From positions 47,501 through 101,600 of the forward strand of contig MCFG01000254.1 in assembly GCA_002104895.1 (NCBI GenBank): a stretch of DNA of 54,100 nucleotides, written 5' to 3'. Source of the DNA: Anaeromyces robustus (taxonomy: Eukaryota > Neocallimastigomycota > Neocallimastigomycetes > Neocallimastigales > Neocallimastigaceae). This document shows, piece after piece, positions 19,803 to 35,579 of the stretch. Below the pieces are notes generated by a model. It saw only the letters and a list, made by a program, of their open reading frames with translations, searched no databases and was not told the origin of the DNA. Made by a program: the position numbers and the translations under genes. The stretch's first letter is position 1, and each line of letters opens with the position of its first letter.

Positions 19803-21142
19803 TTATATAAAATAATAAAATAAAAAAAAAAAAAAAAAAAATAAATAAATAAATGTATAAATAAATTAATAAATAAATAAAAGAGAGAGAGAAAGAAAAA
19901 TTTATATTTACTAATCGCTATTTTTCTTTTTTCTTTTTAATGATCTATATAAATTATTTTTAATAAATAATATAATAATTTATAAAATAAATTAAAGAAT
20001 ATTAATAATAAATAAATAAATAATAAATAAATAATAAAAATATGTAATTAAAATTAATGAAAAATAAATAAAAGAATAATAATAATAAATTTTTTTTATT
20101 ATCATTATTAACTATTTATATTTTCATTTTCATTTTTTTAAATATGTTTTTTAAAAATTAAATAAAAATATATATATTTAGAAGAGTTTGTTTCTTTTTT
20201 TTAATATATAATAACTATGAATTTTTTTTGTTTAATTCATCATTAATTTATTATTTAAGCTATAATAATAAAAAAAAAACCCTTTTTTGATTTAATAATA
20301 AACTATATAAATAAAAATATTAATAATAAAAAAAAATATATTTCATATTAATTTTAATTATATATAATATATTATTTACTATAATTTATTACTTAATACT
20401 ATTTACTATTATATAAATGTAAAATAAATATTTAACAAATAAGTTTTAAAATTATTAAAAAGTTACAATCATATAAATAATTTGATAAAGTATAAAAGAA
20501 TTATATAAATGATAAATCATTCATATATATAATAATTTTTATTGTTTATAGAACTTCCGTAATAATTTATATTTTAATGATTTATATAATTAAAATATTA
20601 TCTTCAATAATAAAATATATCACAGTATTAAAAAAAAATTGTTAATACTTATATAAAATAAATAAAACTTTAATAATAATATAAAAAAAATAGTATTGAT
20701 AATAAAATTGTATTAATTGTTACTATATGTTTATATTTTAAATTAATATATTTTAAATTGATAAATAGTTTTTTAAATTTTATAATTAAATTTTTAAATT
20801 GAAAAAAAAATTAAAAATAAATATTAAAATATAAATTTTAATATAACAAAAAAAAATAAAACAAATTATTTTTTTATAATAAATTATTTACATAATAGTT
20901 TATAGAATCAAATCAAATATTATATATACTGATTAAAAACAATTCAAAGTAAAAATTTTTATTATTATTAAATAGAACAAAAAATTATCAATAAAATATT
21001 TATATATATTAACGATAAATAGATATAAAATCAATAAAATTATCAATAATCAGTAATTAATAAATTACTACAAAATATACACCAAAAAATAAATAATACC
21101 ATTATTAAATATTAAATATTAATAGAGAATTTATACTAAACA
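19803..21142. other. Intergenic, no gene recognised
   Basis: 1.3 kb of AT-rich sequence between two plus-strand genes. It has short A runs and a GA-rich patch (GAGAGAGAGAAAGAAA) near 19880. Nothing coding was seen on either strand. Confidence 0.65.
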
Positions 21143-23948
<2,806 letters not shown>

Positions 23949-24136
23949 ATTTCTGTTAATCATTATAACATTTATAAAATTTTAATGATTATAATAAATG
24001 AAATTCTTTATTATATTATTTTATCTAATATATATGTTAAAATTCTAATAACTTTTATTAATAAATAAATAAAATAATTTAAAATAAAAAATATAATCAT
24101 ATAATCATAAACCTCAATTTTAAAACTATTAAATAT

Positions 24137-24187
<51 letters not shown>

Positions 24188-24712
24188 TTTGTTTATTTAT
24201 TTATTTATTATCAAATTATTTTAAACCTTAATTATATGATTTGAATTTTATTATTAAAAAATGTATCAATTTTTGTATGTTATCTCAAATAACAAATTAT
24301 AAAAATAAAAATAAAAATAAAATAAAAATATAAATTATAATACTTTAATATAATTAAATAAAAGAAAAATTAATACAAATATATATAAAAAGATAAATAA
24401 GAAAAATAATATATATTACCAAATAATCTTTATATTAATGACTTTATATGTGCTTTAACATAAATAATATATAATAAAACTAAAAAATAAACTCTCCATC
24501 CGAAAACCTTTTCTAAATAAATATAAAAAAAAATATATATATATATATATATTTAACTAAATAATATCCAGCTTTGATTTCTTTTACAATTGATATTTAA
24601 GCAAAAATACTATATCTGAAACATAAGAATAATATATAAAAAAAATAATATATAAAAAAATTAAATAATAAAAAAATTTAAAAAAGAATAATTTAAAAAA
24701 AAATATTTTTAA
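23949..24712. other. Intergenic with (TTTA)n run
   Basis: Holds a (TTTA)n array at about 24131-24208 with one GTTTA variant. Presumed promoter of the actin-like gene; no motif recognised. Confidence 0.65.
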
Positions 24713-27700
24713 ATGGACTCCGAAGAAAAAGATATACTTATAACTGCGAATTTTATTAAAGAAATAAATGCAACAATATATGAATACTTTAATGATGTAA
24801 ATATTTCAATAAATATCTTTTTTTCATTAATCATAATATGTATAATATTTTTTATATCTTGATATAAAAAAAGGAAGAAAAAAAGAGGAAAATTCCTAAT
24901 GGAAATTTTTCAATATTAATAATCATAAAAATTAATAAGGAAATTTAAAAAAATTTTTAAATATAAATAAATAAATATATTAATACAATTTTATACATAT
25001 ATTAATAAAAAAAAAAGCATTTCAAATTTCTTTAGCATTTCTTTAATATAATATCAAAATAAATAAATATATAAATACTAATATACTTTTTTTTTGAAAT
25101 ATTGTATGCACAAAAAAAATATATTATAATATATTATAAATAATAAAACATATTATCAATATATTCCGGTTATATTATATTATATAGTATGAACTAAGGT
25201 CATGTACCATAAATAATTTATTTAATGAATTAGACAAAAAAATAAAAAGGAAATCTGCCCTTGAAGCAAGAAAATATGCAAATAAATTTCTTAATAATAT
25301 ATTTGTATGTATTGTTAAAAAATTAGAAAAATATTTTAAAAATATTATAATATCAGAAATTCAATTTCTTTTTTACATAATGATAATAATAAAAAAAAAT
25401 AATTTTAAAACATGTGTATATTCAGGCAATTCAAAAAATATTTTTCGATTGGGCTATAGCAAGAACTACCCAACAAGAAGAAGAACTATGTATGAAATAT
25501 AAATAAAATATTAATTAACAATAAATAAATAAGTAATACTCATAAATATTTATTGAAATCTATGTATTAATATTACTATTATAAATGAAGACGCATATAC
25601 AATAAGGAAAAAAAAAGACAGTATGGAAAATTATAAATAATATATTTATAAATAAAAAATATTTAAAAAATTATATATAATTTATACTAACTGAAATTTC
25701 TATTCATTTTTTTTTTTTTTTTTTTTTTTTAGAATTACCTTCTAGTAAATTATATATAAATTATACAAATTAAATTATTAATTAAAAATATATATGAATT
25801 AATTTCATTAATAAAATTCTTATTATAAACATTGTCTTTATTAGTTAAAAGTGAAATCAATAAAAATAATCAAGGTATATTACTATTTAATATATTTTTG
25901 ATATAATAATAAAACAATAAAACTTAATAAAAACAAAAGAAATTAAATATGTATGTTCTTATTATTTTATTGTTATCATTAATACAATATTTTTTTTTTC
26001 TGATTAATTAAAAATTAATATATATTTATTAAAATTTAATTGGAAAATTAAAATCATAAATAAAAAAATTAAAAATTCAGAAAATAACGATGAAAATAAG
26101 TTGAAAAGTAAAAACATGTTTTTAATATAAAATTTTTAGAAATTTATAATATTATTATTAATATTAATATTAAAAATAATAAAATTTTATAAATAATGAT
26201 TTTTATTAATTATATAGATGATGAAAATTCGAGCAAGTCGAAAACAAAAGGTTTTTTTTTTTTATAAATATATTTTTATATTTATTATATATCTATTATA
26301 TATTAATACATTATTATTGAAATTAAATATTAATTATTAATATTAAAAATTATTATTATAAAACAAAAATTATTTTTTTACTTTTTTTTAACATTACCAT
26401 AAATATAGAAACAGCTACATCTATGGGTACATATATATTAAAAAAATTTAAACTTTAAAGCATATATATAATAAATATATAACCAAATTATAATAACAAA
26501 CATATATGATAATTATTATATATAATAATATCTTCTATTTAAAGTTAATATGCATCCTAAATGTATATGTTCATATATATGATTATATTTATTTATTGTT
26601 TATTATTAATGTAATTATATTTCACTCTTAGATCATCCTTTCACTAAAACAAATTTAGATATAAAAACATCTAACTCTAATATAAATAATGAAGAAAATG
26701 GTATATATAATATTATTACAATTAAAATAACCGGTGTTTACATATATATTTATTATTGAATAAAAAAATATATATATTATATAAATTTATATAGTAATAG
26801 AGACACCACCACCAAAAGGAATATGTAATTATTATGTGATTATTATTAATATATATATAAACAAGTTAAGCATAGTAATTAATTATATATTAAAAAATAA
26901 TTGATTATATTTATAGTAAATAAAAAATTAGCATTTAAAGGTAATAATAATATCATTTACTTTTAAAAAAATTAATTATAAATAAATTGATAATAAGTAT
27001 AATATTTAATATTAACAATAATAATTTATTATAATTATATATAATATATTGAATCCTATTTTTAGATATTCAAGATAAACTACAGTTAATATGTAAATCA
27101 AATATTGACAATAATAATTATTAATTTCCTTATATAAATATTATTTCTTTAAACACGAAACTAAATAAAAAAAATTTTTTTTTAATTTTATTACTTTATA
27201 TTATATTATTTTTTTTCTATCTAAATATAAAGCACCATCAGAGTATTTAAAACTAGGTATGTAATTATATAATATTATTAATGAAATAATTAATGGTTTA
27301 TATATATTAATAAAAATATTCTTTATTAATATTTATATATTACAGAATATCAAGGTAACATATATACAAAATTATTACATATACATAAATAAGAAAGAAT
27401 TTAAATAGTATTAATGAAAAGATAAACACATACTAATATTAATATTACCGTTATATAATATATAGATATTGATATTAATCCGGTAAGTATCAATAATTAT
27501 TATATTAATAGACATATTATACATATGAGTATATTTTATTTGCAAATTTTTAATCTATAAATATATATTATATAGATAGTTATGGATATTGGCTCATATA
27601 CATGTAAAGTTGGATTTATAAGAAAAACTCAACCAGAATTTGTAAATATAAATATTTTAGAAACATAACTGTATCTTTTATTACTTAATATTGATAACTT

Positions 27701-29025
27701 AATTATTATATATTTATTAATATTAAAATAATTATTTATATATACATAATAAAAAAAAAAAAAAAAAAAAAAAGATAATTCATTCATTATTGGGAGTACT
27801 AAATGACAGTCAAACGAAAAAACCAATATATTTTGGTTTAAAAGCATTAAAATATTCTACTAGATCTATTTTGTATCCTGTTATTGATAAAAATGCTAAA
27901 TTATCTATAAATAGTAACTATATGGAAGAATTTTTTAAATATATTATGACTCAACTTAAAGTTAATAATTATATATGTCCAGATGAAGATATACCTCGAA
28001 CTAAAGGAGTTCGAGTAATTATGAATGATCTTAATATGGATTATAGCTTTAAAGAAAAAATGCTTTCTCTTTTATTTAATAGATTTAATGTAAATGCAGT
28101 AGCTTTCTTAAATCCTGCAGAATTAACTTTACCAGATCCTTTAAGTACAGGTGTTATTGTTGATATTGGAGATTCTACTACAAAAATTGTACCTGTGTGT
28201 CGAGGACAAATAAATTATAAAGCTCAATATTCCCATGATATTGCTGGCTATGCAATAATAGAATATCTTACTAAACTTTTAGAGAATAGATATAAATATA
28301 ATTTCAATGCAGATAAAGTAGGACATGGTTTTGAAATGGTTCGTAAAATTAAAGAAAAATTTTGTTATGTAGCGCAAAACTTTATTGAAGAAAGATCTGA
28401 AGTAATCGGACAATATGTTGAATTACCTAATGGACAATTAATTATTATGGATATTGAACGAATACAAGGTCCTGAAATTCTTTTCCAACCTAACTTAATT
28501 GGTCGAAATCAAATTAAAAGTTTACCTTGTCTAATTGAAAAGGTAATTAATCGATGTGATGCAGTACATCATGATGAACTTTATAATAATATAATATTAA
28601 CAGGAGGTTCCAGTTGTGTAAGTTTAATAATTTCTTTTATTTATTATGTTCCATTACACAATTATTTATATATAATTATATATAATTTCTTTAATAATTT
28701 TTTTTTCTTTTTAATCCATCTTAATATATAATTTTTTTAATAATTTTTTTTTTTTTTTTATCCATCCTAACTTTAATAATTTTTATATTTATATATCAAT
28801 ACATTAAATTCAAAAAATGAAAAATGGAAATTAAAGTTCAATGGGTTGAAAGAAAGAATACAAAAAGACTTGTCAGTATTATTACCTAATCGTGAAATAA
28901 ATGTTAAAACTTTCCCTCAACGAAAATCAACATGGATATCAACAGCTATATACGATAAAAAACGATATAATTGGATAAATAAAAATGATTGGAAATTTAA
29001 TCACAAAAAAACAAAATTTATATAA
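24713..29025 (+). CDS. Divergent actin-like protein with micro-exon-encoded N-terminal extension
   Basis: Nineteen exons can be chained in one frame: 24713-24796, 25188-25304, 25426-25489, 25591-25620, 25733-25744, 25845-25874, 26081-26107, 26218-26250, 26409-26426, 26632-26700, 26795-26824, 26917-26940, 27066-27092, 27233-27256, 27346-27354, 27466-27482, 27576-27641, 27775-28617 and 28837-29025. They give 570 residues. The last three encode an actin fold: VMDIGSYTCKVGF (phosphate 1), GVIVDIGDSTTKIVPV (phosphate 2), IKEKFCYVA, ELPNGQLIIM, LFQPNLIG and NIILTGGSSCFNGLKERIQK (adenosine). The first 200 or so residues match nothing I know. They are helical at first (LFNELDKKIKRKSALEARKY), then polar Lys/Asn/Ser. 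By eye alignment the residues equivalent to actin Gln137 and His161 are Pro and Lys, and the DNase-binding loop is shorter. It matches no standard Arp closely, so I call it an orphan actin-like protein. The last acceptor (28836) rests on homology. Confidence 0.82.
25591..27482 (+). other. Cluster of symmetric phase-1 micro-exons
   Basis: Exons 4-15 of the actin-like gene are 30, 12, 30, 27, 33, 18, 69, 30, 24, 27, 24 and 9 nt. All are multiples of three and all have phase-1 introns on both sides. Exon 16 (17 nt) returns the frame to phase 0. The introns are about 89-206 nt. In the unspliced sequence every frame is closed by frequent stops, so the chain is visible only by joining GT..AG pairs. 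A further possible exon of 18 nt is listed separately. Confidence 0.78.
26545..26562 (+). other. Candidate extra 18-nt cassette exon
   Basis: Within the 205-nt intron between exons 9 and 10, an AAAG acceptor and a GTATAT donor bracket 18 nt that fit the same phase-1/phase-1 pattern and would add VNMHPK. Using it would leave a 69-nt intron, shorter than the rest of the cluster. It is therefore a possible alternative exon, not a confident one. Confidence 0.35.
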
Positions 29026-29633
29026 TTATGCATAATATTATAATATATAATCTTTAAATATATTTACAAAAATTACTATAATATATTATATTAATAATAA
29101 AATATATCTTTATACGTATTAATCATATATATCAAAATAATTATTATAAGTATTTATTTATATATAATGAAATAATGATAAATATTTTTTATTTAAATTT
29201 ATATTTATATTTATATTTATATTTATATTTATATTTATATTTATATTTATATTTATATTTATATTTATATTTATATTTATATTTATATTTATTTCTTATC
29301 CAAAATAAATTAATTAAATAGAAAATACAAATACTATAAATAATAAATTATTTTAATATCAATCTATCATTTTAAATTATATGAATATTTTTTTTTTTTG
29401 ATTTGATAAGTGTTTTATTATTTCTCAATTTTTTTTCCTATTCCTGTTTCTATTCCTGGTATTATTCCTATTTCTATTCCTGTTTCTGTTTTTGTTTTAA
29501 TTTGTTTGTAATTTTTTGTTTATTGTTTATTGTTTATTGTTTATTGTTTTGATATGATGTTGATTCTATTATAAGATATATAAAAAATAAACATGTTTTT
29601 GGTTTTAAATAAACGTTGAAATATATTTAACAA
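29026..29633. other. Convergent 3' intergenic space
   Basis: 609 nt between the 3' ends of the actin-like gene (+) and TFIIE beta (-). It contains a (TTTATA)n array, a CTATTCCTG/TTTCTATTCCTG imperfect repeat at about 29437-29492, and four TTTATTG copies at about 29518-29550. Confidence 0.8.
29190..29292 (+). repeat. (ATTTAT)n hexanucleotide array
   Basis: About 17 perfect copies of the six-base unit. It is the only hexanucleotide array of this length in the window. Confidence 0.93.
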
Positions 29634-29798
29634 TTACTTTTTATCTTTGTCTGCAACATAATCTTTTGTAAAATCGAATTTTTTCTCCAAGTGTGTATTC
29701 ATAATCTTAACCTTTCTATTACGTTGTCTAGACTTCTTTTTAACCTTATTCTATTTTAACATTAATAAAATATATATAATTAGTATCATTATAGCATT

Positions 29799-29841
<43 letters not shown>

Positions 29842-30712
29842 TGAAAAAAAAATTTAATAAATACAATTATTATAATTATTATTCTATTAATATATATATA
29901 TTTTACCTTAGGATTAACTTTAGTTTCAAAGACTTTCATAGATGGCAAACCAGCTAAATAATTTAATAATTAGATATATATATTAATAATGAAATAAAAT
30001 AAATGCATATGTATTTCCTAATTAATAATACATATTAATTATAATAATAGAAAAGTTATTTTGTTTACCCTTTTCTAATTCCTTAGATAAATCTTCTGCA
30101 GCAGGAACAGTTAATTCATGCCAAAGTTTCTTAAATTCTAAATAAATAAAATAAAAGTATTATGAATTAATATGTAAATATATATTTAAATAGTTATATA
30201 TCCTTAATATAATATAACAATATAATAATAAAACAATATATTTCTAAAAAATAATAATTTATACTATTTTATAAAATATTACTATATAATAGTAATTACC
30301 TTCATCTGTTTCTACATTTAAAGATTTATCATTAGCATATATTATTCTTGGCGTATCTTTACTATAAATAATAAGTATATCTCCTTCAGCTTCTAATTCC
30401 TTATAATATATAATAAATTAGATTAATATTTATAATAAATATTAACTATTTTATATCTTTATAATTATAAATTATATATTATACCTTAATTGCTTTCATC
30501 AAATTAGAATATGAATCTTTTAATTCCTTAACATCCATAGCTCTATGCTCCCTTACCAAATTTAATAAATCATCTTTATTTTTAATATCATATTCTGGCT
30601 ATTATTTTTAAATTAAAAATTAAATAAAAATAAGTTTATAATTTTATATAAGAAATATAAAATAAAAAATGTTAATATACTTTTTCCTTTTTTTTTATTA
30701 TGATTCATTATG

Positions 30713-30748
<36 letters not shown>

Positions 30749-31564
30749 TACCTTATAAGCAAATGTTTCTTTATCAGGATCATAAACAATTTTTGGATTA
30801 TTTGTTACACTTCTATATAAATCATCAGAGGAGTAAATATTAACTTTAACATTTTTTTCTAAATCTTCTGCTGTTTGAGGTTCATCTACCGACTATATTA
30901 ATAAAGCATTTTTATTTTACAATAATAAAATAAATATTAATAATTTAATGATTTATTATAATAAATTGTCAAATTTTTTTATTACTTTATTAATAAATTC
31001 AAATTCTAATTAGTAATTATACAAACCCTTAAAAATCCTATAATATCATACAATTGTTTTCCGATAATTCTTTGTTTTGAACCAGCAACAGGTAAACTAT
31101 CAAAATCTTTTATATTATACCAAAATAAATTTTATAATAAAAAAAAAAAAAATGAATTTTGAATTTTTAAAATTTAAAAAATATATAATATATGAATTAT
31201 ATAATTTATATGAGTTATATGAATTATTAATTTTATTAAAATAGAAAATAAAATTATTAATAAACAAATAATAATAATTATTCATAAATGAAAAAATAAA
31301 TAATATAAAATAATATATATATAATATAAAAAATTATTAAAGTAGAAATTATTATAAATTATAATATAATAAAATATTCAACTTACTTGGTTTCTTCTGT
31401 ATTCTATTAGCATCAGCTATCTTATTATGAAGTTTATTAAAATTATTTGAATTATTGTTACTATTAGTATGTGTAACAGTACGCTTCACTACTATCTGTG
31501 AAGCAAGTCTTCTTTTTTGTTTTGATGCTTCTAATTGTTGTTGTAATGAACTCATGTTTAACAC
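29634..31564 (-). CDS. TFA2: General transcription factor TFIIE beta subunit
   Basis: Eight exons in coding order are 31564-31387, 31106-31027, 30892-30752, 30598-30485, 30399-30300, 30137-30069, 29953-29907 and 29750-29634, giving 281 residues. TFIIE pairs with TFIIH at RNA polymerase II promoters and helps promoter opening. The family pattern is clear. A basic N-terminus (LEASKQKRRLASQIVVKRT) precedes a first winged helix. A second winged-helix unit has PEYDIKNKDDLLNLVREHRA, ELEAEGDILIIYSKDTPRII and VETDEEFKKLWHELTVP. A very basic C-terminus (KVKKKSRQRNRKVK, then NTHL) matches the conserved TFIIE beta end. Length is close to that of human TFIIE beta (291). The start is ambiguous between 31564 and a second ATG at 31555, three codons later, which gives the more family-like MSSLQQQLEASK. 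Two introns carry short runs that read TTA on the sense strand. Confidence 0.9.
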
Positions 31565-32757
31565 ATTTATATAAATTAAATTATTATAATGAAAATGGTA
31601 TATATTAAATTTTTAAATATAAATAAATAAAATATCTAAAGGTAATAAATAAGATTCTTTTATTAATTTAAATTTAAATATGTAAATTAATTAATTTTAT
31701 AAATGGTATAATTTCTTTTTTTTAAAAAAAAAAAAAAAAATAAAAGTAAAAAAAAAAAAGGTTAAAAACAAAATTAAAGAAAAAATTATAAATAATTAAA
31801 ATTTTATAATTTAAATATCAAAAAAATTTTATTTATTAATAAATAAATTAAAATAAAATTCGATTATATATATTATGAAAAAGAATAATCTAGTAAAAAA
31901 AAAAAAAAGCATTCAAATATCATATAAAAAACGAAATCATTTTAATTTTATTCTTTATTATATATATTAAAATTTTAATTATAAGAAAATTTTTTTTACG
32001 TAAAAATAAATATTATTGATTAAAAATAAATATTATTGATTGTTTTTAAATAAATATTAAAAAACATACATAATATATATAATTATTTTTCAATTAAATA
32101 TTAATATTTTATACTCTTTAAATAAAAACTAAAGAAATTGTACAAAATATAAAGTTATATCTTTCAATTATGACTATTAATAAGTGTTATTTTTTTTTTT
32201 TCTTTATTTATTCAAGTAATTAATTTGACTATTGATAGTATAAAAAGAAATTAAATACTATATTTATATAAATAATAGAAATTAGAAATTTGTATAATAT
32301 TCAATGAAAATGATATCCTAAAAGATGATGTACAGGTTCAAATAATAATTTTCAATAAAAGAATAAGAATAGATAGTATATAAATTATTTTCAAATTTTG
32401 AATTCTTAGAAGTATATTAATGAATAATTGTATAAGAAAATAATTAAATCTCTTTTTTTTTAAATATATTTTTTTAAAAAAAAAAAGGTTAGTTAAAATA
32501 ATAACTTTATTCCTTAATCATTTTATATTTTTAAAATTTCCATATAAATTGTAATATAAAAATATGATCTGTTTTAAAACAAAATAAACTTTATGAATGG
32601 ATTAAAAAATTTAGTTAATTATAATTATATTATATTTTTGAAAAAGATGATTAATCAGTTATTAAAAAAATTTTAATTTTTGAATTATTAAGAAAATAAT
32701 ATATATATATATATATATTATTGGTTTTGTATTATTCTATAATAGAATAATATAATT

Positions 32758-32798
<41 letters not shown>

Positions 32799-33135
32799 AT
32801 AAAGTTAAAAACTAAATATAAAAAAATTAATTATTTATTTATTTACTTATTTAGTTATTTATTTATTTATTTACTTATTTAGTTATTTATTTATTTATTT
32901 ACTTATTTATTTATTTATTTATTTATTTTATTTATTTATATACTAATAACTAATTAAGTAATGAATAATAATATTATCATTTTTTCATTATAATTGATAT
33001 ATAATTTATTCTTTTTTTATATTAAAATTATTTTTCTTATTTATTTAGTTCTTCCTTATTTAACCTATAAAACTAAAAATTAACAAAATACTAATTAATA
33101 TTTATAATTTTTATTTTTTTTTTTTTTAATTATTT

Positions 33136-33171
<36 letters not shown>

Positions 33172-33176
33172 TTTCT
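31565..33176. other. Intergenic, no gene recognised
   Basis: 1.6 kb upstream of TFIIE beta and downstream of BRAP. It contains a T homopolymer of about 37 at 32760-32797 and TTTA arrays with TTAC and TTAG variants at about 32822-32937 and 33128-33175. Confidence 0.7.
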
Positions 33177-34451
33177 TCATTTTTTCTTTTTAGCTTTAAG
33201 TTTCTTCTTTTTCTTTCCATTAGTAGAAGATGAGGAAGTTTCATCATTTAATACAATAGTACCATTTTGTATTTCATCTTTTATTTCACAATTTTCAACT
33301 TTTGATTTAGCATCTAAATAAAACATTAAATCACGAACTTGTTCTTTTAAATCATTAATTTCCTTCTCTTTTTCATCCACTAAATTTTTTAATTTATTTT
33401 GATTCTCTAATAATACTTTTGTTAAAAGTTTTTCTTCTTGTATTTCCTTTTTTAGATTTTCACTACGTTCAATCTTTTTCTCCATATTCTTTTTTTCTTT
33501 TAAAAGATCATTCATTTGTGTATAATATTCATCTTTTTCTTTTTGTAAATTTTGATTTTGGCTAAATTCTTGTTTTAATTTTTCATTTAATACACTAATT
33601 TCTTTACATTTTTCAATATTAATATTTTCATAATAATCATTCAAGTTTTGAATTTTAACATTAAAAATTTTTTTCATATCCTCCATTTGATTTTCAAAAT
33701 AAAATTTTTGAGATTCTAATTGTGATGTAAGTAAATCATTATACTCTGTATTTAAAAAATTTATTTTATCATTATTAATTTGATTCAACATTTCATTAGC
33801 TAATTGTTGTTGATTTTGTTGATAAGCCATTTGTTGTTGTTGTTGTTGTTGTAAAAGACTGGATTGACCATCTTCATTAACAGGAACGGGGCTTGGTAAC
33901 TCTACCAATTTTCCATCAACTTTATTTTGAATTAAACGATGAACATAACCATCGCCAGCATAATCCCATACACGTTGAGTTTCAATTTCCAAAGAATATA
34001 AATGATTTGTTTCAACAAAATGCTGATAAGCATGAGCTTGTTGATATCTTCCACATCCTATATTACCACAAATTAAACAAATCCATAGATTTTCTACTGA
34101 TTGACAAGATGAACATTCATTTTGTTGATCATTACCTAAAAAGGATTTTTGACTATAACGACATACAGGACATGTACTACCTTTCCATTTACTAAGACAA
34201 TGACAATGAAAAGTGTGTTGACATAGAATTGTTAATAAACCAGTAACTGAAGCATCCATTCTTTCTAAACAAACAGGACAAACTGGTAATTCAATTTGTT
34301 CTGATTTAGATATAATTTTTTGATTAGAATTACTAATTACAATTCCTTTATTTTTATTAACATTAGAATTGGATGACGTCTCGTTTTGATTTTTTGAAGA
34401 TGAAGTAGCTAATTCTGTTGTATTTGATGAAGAAATTATATTTATTTTATC

Positions 34452-34500
<49 letters not shown>

Positions 34501-35548
34501 GTTGTAGAAGTAGTAGTAGTTGTTGTATTATTATTAGAATTATCTATTTGAGATTGTTGCTGTTGTTCTTCCATTTTTTTTAAATCTTCGATAGCAATTG
34601 GATTATCTGGGAAAAGAATTAAATGAGAAGGTAAATCTTTTGCTTGAAATTCTATTTTTTCAATAAAAACAGCATGACAAGTTTCAGGTTCTAAAGAATT
34701 AAATTGAATACCATTATAATGATTAACAAAATCATAAGCATGCTTTGACTTTCTAAACATCATTAATACCATAAATCGATTAGGTATAGAATCATTAATA
34801 ATTCTAAAGTGTGAAACGTATTTTCGTATAGGACCAACAAAATTTAAAAAATCAATAGTACTCATATAGGAAGGGACAGCTAATACACAAACAATTTTAC
34901 ATTTTTTAATATTATTTGAGTAAGAAGTTAATTCATTATTTGAAGATAGATGATCCTGTGAGAGATTATTAGAATTATCCTTTGAAGTAGGTGAATCATT
35001 AGGGTTAGCAGTTTCTGGAGAAATTTCATTTGTATCTTCAATATAAAAATTTTCATTAATTGAATTATTAATAGTAGTACCTCTATAAAGATGAAGTATT
35101 CCTATCTCAAACTTTGTATTTACAGAAGAATAGGGTATAAATCCTCCAGAAACGGGTATAAATCCATGTTTTTTAATCTTTTTCTCATTTATCTTTACAT
35201 ATTGTTGTCTTTCTAATTCATAACTATAATTTGAATTAACATTATTATTATTATTATTATTAATAGTAGTATTAGTAGTAGTTGAAAGCTTTAATAAATT
35301 ATTATTTACTTTATTCTTTGAATCAATATTTGAGATAGTATTATTAATATTGCCTACGTTTTTAGAATGAAAATCATGAAAATGTTGAGGTTGGGAATTA
35401 TTATTACTCAAATGAATATTACTTTTATCATCAATTTTAATATTATTATTATCATTATTATTATTATCATTATTCATATTTTTATTATTATTATTATTAT
35501 AATTATTATTATTAATACTATTATTATTATTATTATTATTATTAATAC

Positions 35549-35579
<31 letters not shown>

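Noticed and set aside
28618-28731. Read-through of the actin-like exon to a stop at 28731
   Set aside because: The frame becomes hydrophobic low-complexity sequence after a GTAAGT donor, and the missing actin C-terminus (FNGLKERIQK onward) is found intact at 28837-29025.
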